A stretch of DNA of 64,000 nucleotides from Calditerrivibrio sp. (GTDB lineage Bacteria; Chrysiogenota; Deferribacteres; Deferribacterales; Calditerrivibrionaceae): positions 35,911-99,910 of the forward strand of contig JAOAHS010000035.1 in the NCBI GenBank assembly GCA_026415135.1, in the 5' to 3' direction. The notes beneath the pieces are model-generated. The model worked only from the letters and a program-made list of their open reading frames with translations, was not told the DNA's origin and ran no database searches. Below are positions 49,005 to 59,030 of this stretch, piece by piece. Within the stretch, counting starts at the first letter, position 1, and every line of letters begins with the position of its first letter. The translations under genes were made by a program, and so were the position numbers.

Positions 49005-51690
49005 TTTTTTGACGCTTTACAATATTGCCTCTGCTTCAATCTTCGATAATCTTACATGCGGCATAGCCTTTTACTATAAAAAGGAACCCCCAAGACACAT
49101 GACAGCTCTTTACGATTATATAGTGGTGAATCCAGATCATATAGAAAAGATCGACAAAAAATATATCGCCTATCTCTCCGTAGGGGAGATAAACCCAGTC
49201 AGCAATGATTACAATATGATAAAAAAAGACTGGATTATTGGTAAAAACGATCAATGGAAAAGCTATATAACAGACCTGGCAAATCCAGCATACAAAGATT
49301 TTCTGATCCAAAAAGCTGCCTCAATCCAGAAAAAGGGGTTTTCTGGGCTATTCCTTGATACCTTAGATAGCTACCAACTGATTATTAAAGATGAAGGACA
49401 GAAAAAAATCTTTGAACAGCACCTAACAGAACTCATCATAGAATTGAAAAACCGCTTCCCAGATCTGTATATTTTGATAAATCGTGGATTTGAAATATTA
49501 GATACTAAAATGAAAGACTATATAGATGCTGTAGTAGTTGAAAGCTATTTGACATCGTATGATTTCAAACAGAAAAAATATACAGAACAAACAGAAGAGG
49601 GCAAACGTTGGCTTGAAAATAAATTTAGCACTATAAAGTCTTTAAACAAACCTATAATCGTCATAGAATACACTGAAGACAAAGCAAAAAAACAAAGAAA
49701 GGTCTTAGCGAAAAATCTCTTAGATAAGGGGCTCATCCCATTTGTATCCAATATAGACCTTGATTCTTTTGGCATATCCCTTTGTGAACACTACCCTCGA
49801 AAGATCCTAACCATCTATAGCAAAGAGTCCTCAAAGGACACAACCCTAACAAGTGCCCATAGACTCTTTTCAATCCCCCTTGAATATTACGGGTACTATT
49901 CGGATTACCTGGATCCCAACGAATCCCCACTTCCAGATAGGATAGTAGACGAATACATTGGGATAATTGTAAAGTTAGAAGATGATAGACTGAATAAAGA
50001 AGAGGAATTTTATAAATGGATAAAAAAACAGATAGAAAATGGAATAAAAGTTCTATTTATAAACTATTTTGGTTTTGAAATGAACGAAGACAAGCAGCGC
50101 TTTTTAAATCTAAAAATAACGCCAAACACATCCACGGAAAATACTTACACCATAGTATACGCCGATAAAAGCGGAAACTTTGAAACTAAAATAAACACCT
50201 ACTGGGGAGGGGATCTCTACGAAACAGATGGTAACCCCCTCTTGTTACTAAAGAATGCTAAAAACGAAAAGCATGCCCCCATAGCTATAACTAGTTGGGG
50301 AGGATATGCCCTTTCGGAGATGTTATACACCAGTTATCCCGAAGAGATGTGGGTGTTTGATCCATTTAGCTTCATAAAAAATGCTCTAAGGTTGCCAACC
50401 ATTCCTGCCCCAGATGTTACCACAGAAAACGGAAGAAGAGTCTTTATCTCCCACATCGATGGTGATGGTTTTACTGAAGTAGCCCTTTTCAATAAAAAGA
50501 GGTATACAAGTGAAATCATCAGGGATGAAATCATAAAAAAATATAATCTCCCCATTGCAGTATCTATCATTGAGGGTGAAATCTCTGAACAGATCAAAAA
50601 ATCTACCCTCTTTGAAGAGATAGCTAAGTCCATCTTCCGGTTAGATAATGTGGAGATAGCCAATCATTCCTATTCCCATCCCTTTAAATGGAAGGCGATG
50701 GAAAAGTTTGAACAAACTCAAGCATATAATCTAACCATAGATGGGTATAAATTTGATCTCGAAAGGGAGATAAAAGGGAGTACCCAGTATATAAACGAAA
50801 AACTTGCCCCAAAGGACAAAAAGACCTCCATATTTTTATGGACAGGAGATTGTAATCCCACCGAAAATGCCATAAAACTAGTCTACGAGAACAATCTACT
50901 CAATATGAACGGTGGTGGCTCCATAATGACAAACCTAAGCCCTTACTTATCAAAAAACTTCCCAATAGGTATAAAAAAAGGTGATCTATACCAGATCTAC
51001 GCCCCAAATCAGAATGAAAATGTATATACTAATCTTTGGACAAGTAACTTTTATGGCTATAAAAATGTGATACAAACATTCAAACTTACAGATACTCCAA
51101 AACGAATAAAACCGATAAATGTATATTATCATTTCTATTCAGGTAGTAAACTTTCATCACTAAACGCCTTAAAAGAAGCCTACAATTATGCAACATCCCA
51201 AAAAATAACACCCATGTTCCCTTCCCAATACATTAAGCGGGCATTAGATTTTTACTCTACACTGGTAGCAAAAGAGGTCCGATCTGAGTCTTGGATTATA
51301 AAAACATCTGGTGATCTTAAAACATTAAAAATCCCAACATCGGAAAATGTAGAACCTATAATAAACAGCTCCTCAGTGGGTTTTTCTGACCATAATGATA
51401 TGATATATATACACCTATCTAACTCAAACACCCACAGAATACAACTGGGGAAAAATAGCAGACAAACACCCTACCTAAAAGAAGCAAATGGGATAATAAC
51501 ATCTTACAAATATACAAAAACCAAACGTTTTTATCGTATTTCAGGATATACAAATCTTGAAGTTGTTTTGAAAAATGTAATCAACTGTTCCATCAGATCC
51601 AACAAGGTTTTCTCCAAAAGCACAAACATGGATGAAACATTACTTAAATTTAACAGCAATGAGGTAGATATTGAGATCGAATGTACCTAA
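48967..51690 (+). CDS. pelA: PelA, dual glycoside hydrolase/deacetylase
   Basis: 907 residues with a signal peptide (about 1-24), periplasmic. The N-terminal TM1410/GH166-like hydrolase contains GLFLDTLDSY and candidate acid E192 in AVVVESYL. The deacetylase domain carries D498 in ISHIDGDGF and the metal-binding pair H567/H571 in NHSYSHP, equivalent to the deacetylase residues of Pseudomonas PelA. It trims and partly deacetylates Pel, making it cationic. Length is close to the 948 residues of the Pseudomonas protein. AAAGGAG supports ATG 48967, inside pelG. In Pseudomonas pelA comes first; here it follows pelG. Confidence 0.95.
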   Translation: MILNMKPIVLLISFLTLYNIASASIFDNLTCGIAFYYKKEPPRHMTALYDYIVVNPDHIEKIDKKYIAYLSVGEINPVSNDYNMIKKDWIIGKNDQWKSYITDLANPAYKDFLIQKAASIQKKGFSGLFLDTLDSYQLIIKDEGQKKIFEQHLTELIIELKNRFPDLYILINRGFEILDTKMKDYIDAVVVESYLTSYDFKQKKYTEQTEEGKRWLENKFSTIKSLNKPIIVIEYTEDKAKKQRKVLAKNLLDKGLIPFVSNIDLDSFGISLCEHYPRKILTIYSKESSKDTTLTSAHRLFSIPLEYYGYYSDYLDPNESPLPDRIVDEYIGIIVKLEDDRLNKEEEFYKWIKKQIENGIKVLFINYFGFEMNEDKQRFLNLKITPNTSTENTYTIVYADKSGNFETKINTYWGGDLYETDGNPLLLLKNAKNEKHAPIAITSWGGYALSEMLYTSYPEEMWVFDPFSFIKNALRLPTIPAPDVTTENGRRVFISHIDGDGFTEVALFNKKRYTSEIIRDEIIKKYNLPIAVSIIEGEISEQIKKSTLFEEIAKSIFRLDNVEIANHSYSHPFKWKAMEKFEQTQAYNLTIDGYKFDLEREIKGSTQYINEKLAPKDKKTSIFLWTGDCNPTENAIKLVYENNLLNMNGGGSIMTNLSPYLSKNFPIGIKKGDLYQIYAPNQNENVYTNLWTSNFYGYKNVIQTFKLTDTPKRIKPINVYYHFYSGSKLSSLNALKEAYNYATSQKITPMFPSQYIKRALDFYSTLVAKEVRSESWIIKTSGDLKTLKIPTSENVEPIINSSSVGFSDHNDMIYIHLSNSNTHRIQLGKNSRQTPYLKEANGIITSYKYTKTKRFYRISGYTNLEVVLKNVINCSIRSNKVFSKSTNMDETLLKFNSNEVDIEIECT

Positions 51691-52618
51691 GCCAAAGTCC
51701 TTTATAACTTATTATGAAATTGTAGCAATAACTTTTATCTTTGCCTTTGTGTTGTATCTGCTTTTTCCTGGTGATAAAATAAGAACATTAGCTCTACGGG
51801 AAACTAAAAATGTTGAATTAGCAACCATCTACCTCAAACAGATCTTAAAAATCTATCCCAACGATATTGAAAACTGGGATAGACTGTTATCCATGTATCT
51901 CAAACAAAATGATAAGGAGAGCGCCTACAACCTTATAACAGAAATGGAGCGTTCCCCTAATCAGCATATACACCAAAACGCCATCCTCCTCAAATATAAC
52001 TTTTTAAAGCAACTTCTCTACAGCACTAACAAGCCTGAATATAAAGAAAGCCTGTTTAATCTGCACACCTCTTTAATAGAAAACTACGCCACAGATAAGG
52101 AAAAACTCAAAATCTTTTACAAGGATTACCTACAGATCGGTTATCCCACAATATCCCTAAATTTAGCTGGTATCCTATACAAAGGGTATTTAAGAGAAGA
52201 CAGATTGCCGGAAGCCAAATTTTGGCTTAATGAGTTCTATAAACAAGCCTTAGCGACTTCTAACAAAGAAGCCATTTTAGAATATTTGATTACTATGGAA
52301 AAGATTGAGCCAGAAAACATAGCTATAAAAAATAAGCTTGCCGAAACATATCTAATGATTGGTGAACATAAAAAGGCTGCCGACATCTTTGTCTATCTAT
52401 CTGAAAAAAATGTTTCATCTAAAAAAGAGTTTATACTAAAATCTGTAAACATCCTCATATCAGTGGGAGAAAAGGAATATGCTGCTACAATTCTAAAGAA
52501 AAATGAAACTCTCTTTCTTACTAACAACGAAGACACAAAAAAAATACTTAAACTATACTTAAATATAGGTAGACTCGACTATGCAAGAGAACTTTCCCAG
52601 AAGATTATTGGTGGTTAA
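51671..52618 (+). CDS. Membrane-anchored TPR protein of the Pel operon, possible split PelB part
   Basis: 315 residues. One N-terminal membrane helix (about 14-32) is followed by helical repeats resembling TPRs (ENWDRLLSMYLKQNDKESAY; YLMIGEHKKAADIFVYLSEK). It starts with TTG 51671, preceded by GAGGT at 5-base spacing within pelA. Pseudomonas PelB combines an N-terminal inner-membrane helix and TPRs with a C-terminal porin in one chain. Here this gene could supply the inner-membrane and proximal TPR part, with the next gene supplying the rest. That split is an inference. Four bases separate the genes. Confidence 0.8.
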   Translation: MRSNVPKPKSFITYYEIVAITFIFAFVLYLLFPGDKIRTLALRETKNVELATIYLKQILKIYPNDIENWDRLLSMYLKQNDKESAYNLITEMERSPNQHIHQNAILLKYNFLKQLLYSTNKPEYKESLFNLHTSLIENYATDKEKLKIFYKDYLQIGYPTISLNLAGILYKGYLREDRLPEAKFWLNEFYKQALATSNKEAILEYLITMEKIEPENIAIKNKLAETYLMIGEHKKAADIFVYLSEKNVSSKKEFILKSVNILISVGEKEYAATILKKNETLFLTNNEDTKKILKLYLNIGRLDYARELSQKIIGG

Positions 52619-52621
52619 TAG

Positions 52622-55600
52622 ATGAAGAAGCTGATGTACATATTTTTTGTTGCAATCGCTGTTATAATTAATCCCCTTTATGGGTATAATAGCGAAATAA
52701 AGAGTATAAGATATAAAACATACACAGATTACACAAGAATAGTTTTAGATCTAACCCACAATACATCTTTTACCCATACATTAAAAACTACAGACCATAA
52801 CTCTATCAAACATGCAAAAATCACCCTAAATATCCCCACTGCTAAAACTTCAAAAAAAATAAAAAATACCATAATAGATGATTTCAGAGTAAGGAGTATA
52901 ACACTTGATACACAAAAAGGATACCCCGTTTTCATTATCGAAACAAAAGATATAGATCAATATAAGATATTTAGCCTTACAAACCCCCATAGGATTGTCA
53001 TCGATCTCTTATCCACCAAAACATTTCTAACAGAAACTGAGAAAAGATCAACATCCCAAGACAACAAAACTGCTAATAAGTCAATACCTAATTTAAAAAT
53101 CGATAAAACACTCAGCGATGATCTGTTAAACTTAGCTTTTTCCATCTTTTTACAGTCCAACGACCTAAAAAATGCCCATAAAACTGCCAAAATAGCCTTA
53201 GAAAAAAAGCCTAACAGTCTTTACTGGCATGAACAATTCGCAAAGGTTTCCCTATGGTTAGGTTTAATAGATGATGCCCATTCATCGATGTTATTCATTT
53301 TTAAAAACAAAAAAACCCATGATCCCCAGTTTATCAAAAATCTAAGGAGCACAGCCTTTAACGTTGGTGATTACAAGACTATAACAGACCTTATAAAAAA
53401 CGACATACTCAATGGTGATCTGTCGAAGATCGATGAGTATGTCTATATAGAAACAGAGATAATGGGAAATATAGAAACTGTGCTCAATTTTTTACACAAT
53501 CTAACAACGGGTGATAATCCAAATTTAAGAATCAAAGCTTATAAAGAGATAATAAAACTATATTACCACCTAAACGACATCCCAAATACAAAACGCTTTT
53601 TTGATGAATATGTCTCCCACTATAATATAGACCCTGAAATATCCCTGATCGGATCTACAATCTATTTTACTATCAGACAATATGATCGATCCCTCGATAT
53701 ACTAAAAAAGGCCTACTCCTATGCCACAGATAATGATACAGATTACTTAGAACAACTAAGCGACATGTCGGAGTTTTTAAAAGATACTAAAACTGCCCTT
53801 AAAGCCTCTTTAAGATTATACAACATAAAAAAACATAGAGAGGTAGATACCCAGAGGATTATATCTTATACCGATGATCTAAATCTGAAAAAAAGCCTCC
53901 TTCTTGAATCTTGGACAAAATATAAATTGCCTTTTTACGCCTACAATTATCTGTATCTGCTGATGAAAATGAATCTTCAAAAGGAAGCCTTTGATTTCCT
54001 TGAAAGATATCGAAATGAACCATCCCTATACAATGATATCCCTTTTCTGCTGTTAACCATAAACCTTTACAACAACACCAAACGATATGGTGATGTCAAA
54101 AAAACCTACTTAAGGCTTCTAACTTTATCCGATTCCCCAGCTATAAAGGAGGCCTTTATCTGGAGTCTCATCGATAACAAAGATAAAGATGCAGAACAAT
54201 ATATTCGACTCTTCAGACAAGAAACTGAAACCTTTTATACACTTAACTTAGCATACTCAGCATATTTTGCTTCTATACAGAAATACAATAAGGCACTATA
54301 TCATCTTTCAAAATATATGAGATTTAAAGGGGATACCCCTGAGCTATTATCCCTATATGCTGATATACTTCAATCTTCTGGTAGAGTTGAAGAAGCTGAG
54401 AATATAAGGTTTAAGGCCTATACCCTTTTTATGAAACTATCAAAAACCATTCCCGAGTTCCTGCTTGAAAAAGAAAAGATAGTCGTCTATCTTAAGCTAT
54501 CCCTTTATTACAAAACACCAGAAGAGTTTAAAGCTCTTCTTGAAAAATACGAAAGCTATCTAACAACGGAAGAGAAAAAAGATATCCATCTACTTTATAT
54601 GCTCAAAAATAATAAACAGGAACATGCCCGGTACCTAATAGAGCGTTTCAAGTATGCACAACCTTGGATGTTATTAAACATAGCCCTTGTCTATGATGAT
54701 AGGGATACTATTCAAAACCTTTTGTACAAACATATATCCCATCTCCCAACAAGGGACAGAGTCGAAGCCGCAAGAAGAATAGGGGATATTATGACTGCAA
54801 CCCAGTTAGCCTTCGATGGATTGGAAGAGGAATTTGAAAACTACGGCTCAGTCAACCACGAATATAGATCTGTAGATTCTGAGCTCTATAAACAGTACAG
54901 AGATCTTATAAGCGAGTATCAAAACTTTCTCACTTTAGAAACAACTTTTGGCACTAAGGGGAGTATCGATTTTCTCAACAACACTTTAGGCATTAAGCAA
55001 CATCTATGGAAAACCTTTTACACCCAACTAAAAATCAGCTCAACAACTATTAATCCCAATAGCAACAACATAACCAATCCCCCCAACAACCTAACTTCAA
55101 TACAAATCGATCTCTACAAACAGCTCAATGAAAGAACAAAGCTGAGTCTAACATTAGGTTATAACGAATTTATGAAGGCGTTTTACAGTACCAGTATAGG
55201 TCTGGATCACTATCTTTTAAATAAGACAAGCATAGGCCTAAGCTTAAAACATCATATCCCCACAGATGAAACCACCTATATGTCTATAGGTGCCATGAAA
55301 GACGAAGTAAAAATAGACCTAAGACATCATCTCAGCCAAAAACAAACTATATATACCAGTTTTGGATTCAGTAAATTCTACGCCCAGGATAAAAATGATC
55401 TTGGTGCTTCAAAAAATCTATATGCAGAGTATAGTTTTAAATTAAGGGAAGGCTATCCAGATATACTTTGGCGCAGCTTTCTCTCCTATGGTAGTTATAG
55501 CCAAAAGGATTGTACTAACTGTATAATAAACAAACTCTCACCCTATAACAATACTAAATTCTTACCGGATGATTTTCAGGAAATAGGTATAGGGGTTATC

Positions 55601-55828
55601 ATCGGTGATATAAACAGATATGGATACACCAGAGTCTTTAGACCCTTTGCATCGGCTACCTTGTCCTACAGCAGCCAAACAGATCTCAATTATGGACTAA
55701 GTTTAGGGATCGGTGGTAGTTTATTTAATCAAGATCATCTAAGTATATCAATTGGCTACGGTACAAACAGCAAGAATAGCAAGGATGTAACCCGAGAAAT
55801 AAAAATGATATACAGACTATGGTACTAA
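52622..55828 (+). CDS. pelB: PelB-like outer-membrane porin with N-terminal AMIN domain
   Basis: 1068 residues. After a signal peptide (1-21), residues ~24-130 read as an AMIN domain: IKSIRYKTYTDYTRIVLDLT at the start and IFSLTNPHRIVIDLLS at the end. AMIN domains bind peptidoglycan in secretins and amidases. Next come many TPRs (~165-760). The C-terminal ~300 residues are alternating amphipathic strands (TKLSLTLGYNEF; TSIGLDHYLLNKTSIGLSLK) ending in MIYRLWY, as expected for an outer-membrane barrel. It would export Pel across the outer membrane. Its stop interlocks with that of the convergent ABC gene. Confidence 0.88.
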   Translation: MKKLMYIFFVAIAVIINPLYGYNSEIKSIRYKTYTDYTRIVLDLTHNTSFTHTLKTTDHNSIKHAKITLNIPTAKTSKKIKNTIIDDFRVRSITLDTQKGYPVFIIETKDIDQYKIFSLTNPHRIVIDLLSTKTFLTETEKRSTSQDNKTANKSIPNLKIDKTLSDDLLNLAFSIFLQSNDLKNAHKTAKIALEKKPNSLYWHEQFAKVSLWLGLIDDAHSSMLFIFKNKKTHDPQFIKNLRSTAFNVGDYKTITDLIKNDILNGDLSKIDEYVYIETEIMGNIETVLNFLHNLTTGDNPNLRIKAYKEIIKLYYHLNDIPNTKRFFDEYVSHYNIDPEISLIGSTIYFTIRQYDRSLDILKKAYSYATDNDTDYLEQLSDMSEFLKDTKTALKASLRLYNIKKHREVDTQRIISYTDDLNLKKSLLLESWTKYKLPFYAYNYLYLLMKMNLQKEAFDFLERYRNEPSLYNDIPFLLLTINLYNNTKRYGDVKKTYLRLLTLSDSPAIKEAFIWSLIDNKDKDAEQYIRLFRQETETFYTLNLAYSAYFASIQKYNKALYHLSKYMRFKGDTPELLSLYADILQSSGRVEEAENIRFKAYTLFMKLSKTIPEFLLEKEKIVVYLKLSLYYKTPEEFKALLEKYESYLTTEEKKDIHLLYMLKNNKQEHARYLIERFKYAQPWMLLNIALVYDDRDTIQNLLYKHISHLPTRDRVEAARRIGDIMTATQLAFDGLEEEFENYGSVNHEYRSVDSELYKQYRDLISEYQNFLTLETTFGTKGSIDFLNNTLGIKQHLWKTFYTQLKISSTTINPNSNNITNPPNNLTSIQIDLYKQLNERTKLSLTLGYNEFMKAFYSTSIGLDHYLLNKTSIGLSLKHHIPTDETTYMSIGAMKDEVKIDLRHHLSQKQTIYTSFGFSKFYAQDKNDLGASKNLYAEYSFKLREGYPDILWRSFLSYGSYSQKDCTNCIINKLSPYNNTKFLPDDFQEIGIGVIIGDINRYGYTRVFRPFASATLSYSSQTDLNYGLSLGIGGSLFNQDHLSISIGYGTNSKNSKDVTREIKMIYRLWY

Positions 55829-56490
55829 ACAATAACTCCATCAGCAATCCTGATAACCCTCTTAGAATAGGATGAGATAACAGGATCATGCGTTACTAAC
55901 ACAATAGTTTTACCCTCTTCATTCAATTGTACTAAAAACTCCATAATACTCTTTGCCGTTTCACTGTCCAACTGACCTGTAGGTTCGTCCGCTAAGATAA
56001 CTTCAGGATCATTTATCAGCGCCCTTGCTATTGCAACCCTTTGTTGCTGTCCTCCTGAAAGCTGATCCGGCTTATTGTTCCTCTTATCGTAAAGACCAAG
56101 TCTGTTTAACAACTCTTTGCCTTTTTCCATATATCTATTTAGATCCTTACCAGAATAATACACCGGTAGCAACACATTCTCCAAAACAGTAGAATAGGGG
56201 ATCAAATAAAAGCTCTGAAATACAAACCCCACAAATCTATTTCTTAGTTTAGAAAGAGTATCATCATCCGATTTGGAGATATCCTTACTATCCAGATAAT
56301 AGCTACCGGATGTGGGGGTGTCAAGCATACCTATAATATTCATAAGTGTTGTTTTACCCGAACCAGACTGCCCCATCAAAGAGACAAACTCCCCCTTATC
56401 TATCTCAAGGGATATACCTTTTAATACCTTTACAACGTTTCCCCCTACAACATAATCTTTGCAGATATCAACCAATTTTATAAGGCTCAT
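55825..56490 (-). CDS. ABC transporter ATP-binding protein, MacB/LolD type
   Basis: A 221-residue nucleotide-binding subunit with Walker A GQSGSGKTT, the Q-loop FVFQSFYLIP, signature LSGGQQQRVAIARAL, Walker B VILADEPTGQLD and switch VTHDP. This length and the FYLIP/TVLENV segments fit the MacB/LolD/FtsE group. It is the last gene of a TolC-MacA-ATPase operon, but no FtsX-type permease follows, because the convergent pelB ends here. Its partner permease must be encoded elsewhere or lost. It abuts the adaptor gene by one shared base. Confidence 0.94.
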   Translation of the reverse strand: MSLIKLVDICKDYVVGGNVVKVLKGISLEIDKGEFVSLMGQSGSGKTTLMNIIGMLDTPTSGSYYLDSKDISKSDDDTLSKLRNRFVGFVFQSFYLIPYSTVLENVLLPVYYSGKDLNRYMEKGKELLNRLGLYDKRNNKPDQLSGGQQQRVAIARALINDPEVILADEPTGQLDSETAKSIMEFLVQLNEEGKTIVLVTHDPVISSYSKRVIRIADGVIV

Positions 56491-57752
56491 TATCTCGTTG
56501 CTCTTTTTACATTGGGTTGTTTCTTCTTGGCAAAATCTGGTGGAAGTATGATCTTTACAGCAACCTCATCCCCCTCTTTCAAACCTGACAATACCTCTGT
56601 TCTCTCCTCACCCCTTACCCCAACTTTTATGGAGACCCTATCAACCTTGTTCTCCTCTTTGGATATAACCCTGTAAACAACCTGCTCCCCTGACTCAAAT
56701 TTGATGGCACCATTCTTGACAGTAAGAACATCCTTTTTCTCAGAGGCTTTTATCTTAACATGTGTGGTCATCTCTGGTCTAAGCAGTTTTGCATCCTCTT
56801 TACTGATGGGGACAATCCCCAAGTAGTATACAATACTATCTTTAACAACAGGTTCATAGTAAATTTTGGCTAACCTACCCAAAAACTTTCTGTCACCGTA
56901 AGTATCCACAGTGTATTCCACCTCATCACCAATCTTTACTTTTCCTATGTCAGTTTCATCTATGTATATCCACATCTCCAACATATCTGGATTAAAAACA
57001 GTAATAAGATTTGCCACCTGTAGCCCAGCTACGATTGTTTCACCTTCATCTGCATTCACCTGGGAAACAATCCCATCTATTGGGGAATAGATCCTGGTAT
57101 AGCTCAACCTCACCTCTGCTTCCTTTAGGTTATTTTTTTCCCTGTCGAGCTTTATTTTTTGAGCATCTTTAGTTAGTCTATGTTCTTTGATGAGTTTATC
57201 AAGAGCAATCTCAGCATTTTTAAAGTTGTTGTATGCTACCTCCAACTCAGTCTTCTGACTATCCAGCATCTCAAGTGTGGAAAAACCCTTATCAAAAAGT
57301 AATTTTTCCCTTTCATATTTACCCTTTGCTAAAAGATACTTAGCCTTTGTGTTTTCCAATTCCTTTTCGAAACTGCTTTTCTTAATAGGAAAAAGCTCAT
57401 CCTCCTGCTTAATCTCCTGTTCGATAGATCTTATATTATTTTTTATCTGCTCGATCTGGGCAATAAGCTCTCTATCATCGATCATAGCCACAAGCTCCCC
57501 CTTCTTAACCCTGTCCCCCACCTTGACCTTCAACATACGAATGGTTCCTGTCGCTCTTGCTCCTACACTAATCTGTGCTCCCACCTGGGCTTTGATAATC
57601 CCTGTTTGCTGAAGATATCCACTGACATTCCCCCTTTTTACTATATCTGTGTCTATAATCTTGACCGTTTGTTTTTTCCCTTTATAAATATAAACACCAA
57701 AACCTACTGCTATAAGAGCTATAGTAAGGATAAAAACAATGACCTTTTTCAT
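56490..57752 (-). CDS. MacA/HlyD-type periplasmic adaptor protein
   Basis: 420 residues. An N-terminal membrane anchor (about 5-24) is followed by a biotinyl-lipoyl half (GTIRMLKVKVGDRVKKGELVAM), an alpha-helical hairpin (~100-210), the second lipoyl half (RIYSPIDGIVSQVNADEGET) and a beta-barrel. It links an inner-membrane exporter to TolC. It overlaps the TolC-type gene by four bases and the ATPase gene by one base. Confidence 0.93.
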   Translation of the reverse strand: MKKVIVFILTIALIAVGFGVYIYKGKKQTVKIIDTDIVKRGNVSGYLQQTGIIKAQVGAQISVGARATGTIRMLKVKVGDRVKKGELVAMIDDRELIAQIEQIKNNIRSIEQEIKQEDELFPIKKSSFEKELENTKAKYLLAKGKYEREKLLFDKGFSTLEMLDSQKTELEVAYNNFKNAEIALDKLIKEHRLTKDAQKIKLDREKNNLKEAEVRLSYTRIYSPIDGIVSQVNADEGETIVAGLQVANLITVFNPDMLEMWIYIDETDIGKVKIGDEVEYTVDTYGDRKFLGRLAKIYYEPVVKDSIVYYLGIVPISKEDAKLLRPEMTTHVKIKASEKKDVLTVKNGAIKFESGEQVVYRVISKEENKVDRVSIKVGVRGEERTEVLSGLKEGDEVAVKIILPPDFAKKKQPNVKRATR

Positions 57753-58987
57753 TCGATCGCCCCTGTGAGATATTGTATGTTAAGATACATCTGTGTCATA
57801 GCATTTAGATTATTCACCAAATCTATTTTTGCAGACACAAGTTCGTCTTTTGCCTTCAAAAGCTCCATAATTGTTGCTCTACCTAATTCGTATGCTTCAC
57901 TGGTTAGTCTATAGTTTTCCTCAGCCACCTCTATAAGTTTTATCAGATACGTAACCATCTCCTTTGAAGAGGCAACCTTGTTTTGTGCCAATACCAGATC
58001 TTTTTTTGCTTCGTTCAAGTACTTGCGCTTTTCATCCAAAATGTTATAATAATTGAGTTTCTGTTTTTTATAGCTATTCTTGTCCTTAAAACCATCAAAA
58101 AGATTCCAAGTAAGGGATATACCAAGGGAGGCAGTATTCGCATTCGTCTCTACTGAGCCCCTTTTGTAGTAATTATGTGATATAGTACCAAATAGATCCA
58201 AAGATGGATAAAAAGTTGCTTTACTCTGCTCCAACTGTTTTAAAGCCATATCTGATCTAATCTGATAATTCTTCAGTTCCGGGTTTGTTTGCTCTAACCG
58301 TTGCAAGTAATTTTCCAAAGTCAAGAGATTTATATCCGGAAAGTCACTGGCTAAAACAGTCTTCTCATCGTACTGCTCTCCAGTGTAGTAACCCAGCAGG
58401 GTAAGGGAACTAAGATATTGATTTTTTAAGTCGTTTTTTTTAGTTTCGTACTTTTTTACTTCAGTTAAACTCTTTAACATATCTATCCTGAGCGATCTGC
58501 CCGATTCATACTTTGCCTTTGTAAACTCGTATGTTTTAAGGGATGTATTATACAGTTCATCATAGTACCTAAATATTTTATAATTCATCAGAGCATCGTA
58601 ATAAGCAGATTTAACATTTTTTATCACAAGGTTGTTCGTAGATTTTAATGTAAGCTCCTTTGATCTCAGCATTAATCTGGTAGAATCAAGCTGTGTAACA
58701 GTGGAGAAACCAGAAAAAAGGTTATAGCCCAGTTTTATTTCATTGTTAAAACTTCTAGAATCAGGACTCCCCTCTTGATCGGAGATGCTGTATGAAGATG
58801 AAAAATTTAATTTTGGGTAAAAATCTCCTCTGGCAATCTCCACATCTAACTTCTGCATATCCACATTCCTTTTAGATATGGATATCTCGGGAAAATGTTT
58901 CAGAGCCTTTTCCACAGCTTCATCTACAGTCAACGCAAATACAGACGATCCACAAACTAAAAAAAACAATAATATCAATCTCTTCAT
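57749..58987 (-). CDS. TolC-family outer-membrane efflux protein
   Basis: About 412 residues with a signal peptide (KRLILLFFLVCGSSVFA) and two TolC-like repeats. ALTVDEAVEKALKHFPEI at the mature N-terminus and NPELKNYQIRSDMALKQLEQ in the second half are typical, and LGISLTWNLFDGFKDKN marks a barrel strand. It forms the trimeric outer-membrane duct of a tripartite exporter. I start at ATG 58987 because the signal peptide begins there, preceded by GGTGTG; an upstream ATG at 59038 would add 17 residues that spoil the signal. It is the first gene of the export operon. Confidence 0.92.
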   Translation of the reverse strand: MKRLILLFFLVCGSSVFALTVDEAVEKALKHFPEISISKRNVDMQKLDVEIARGDFYPKLNFSSSYSISDQEGSPDSRSFNNEIKLGYNLFSGFSTVTQLDSTRLMLRSKELTLKSTNNLVIKNVKSAYYDALMNYKIFRYYDELYNTSLKTYEFTKAKYESGRSLRIDMLKSLTEVKKYETKKNDLKNQYLSSLTLLGYYTGEQYDEKTVLASDFPDINLLTLENYLQRLEQTNPELKNYQIRSDMALKQLEQSKATFYPSLDLFGTISHNYYKRGSVETNANTASLGISLTWNLFDGFKDKNSYKKQKLNYYNILDEKRKYLNEAKKDLVLAQNKVASSKEMVTYLIKLIEVAEENYRLTSEAYELGRATIMELLKAKDELVSAKIDLVNNLNAMTQMYLNIQYLTGAIE

Positions 58988-59030
58988 CTTCACACCATAT
59001 AACCAGATTCTTAGAATAGGAAAAAGTTCA

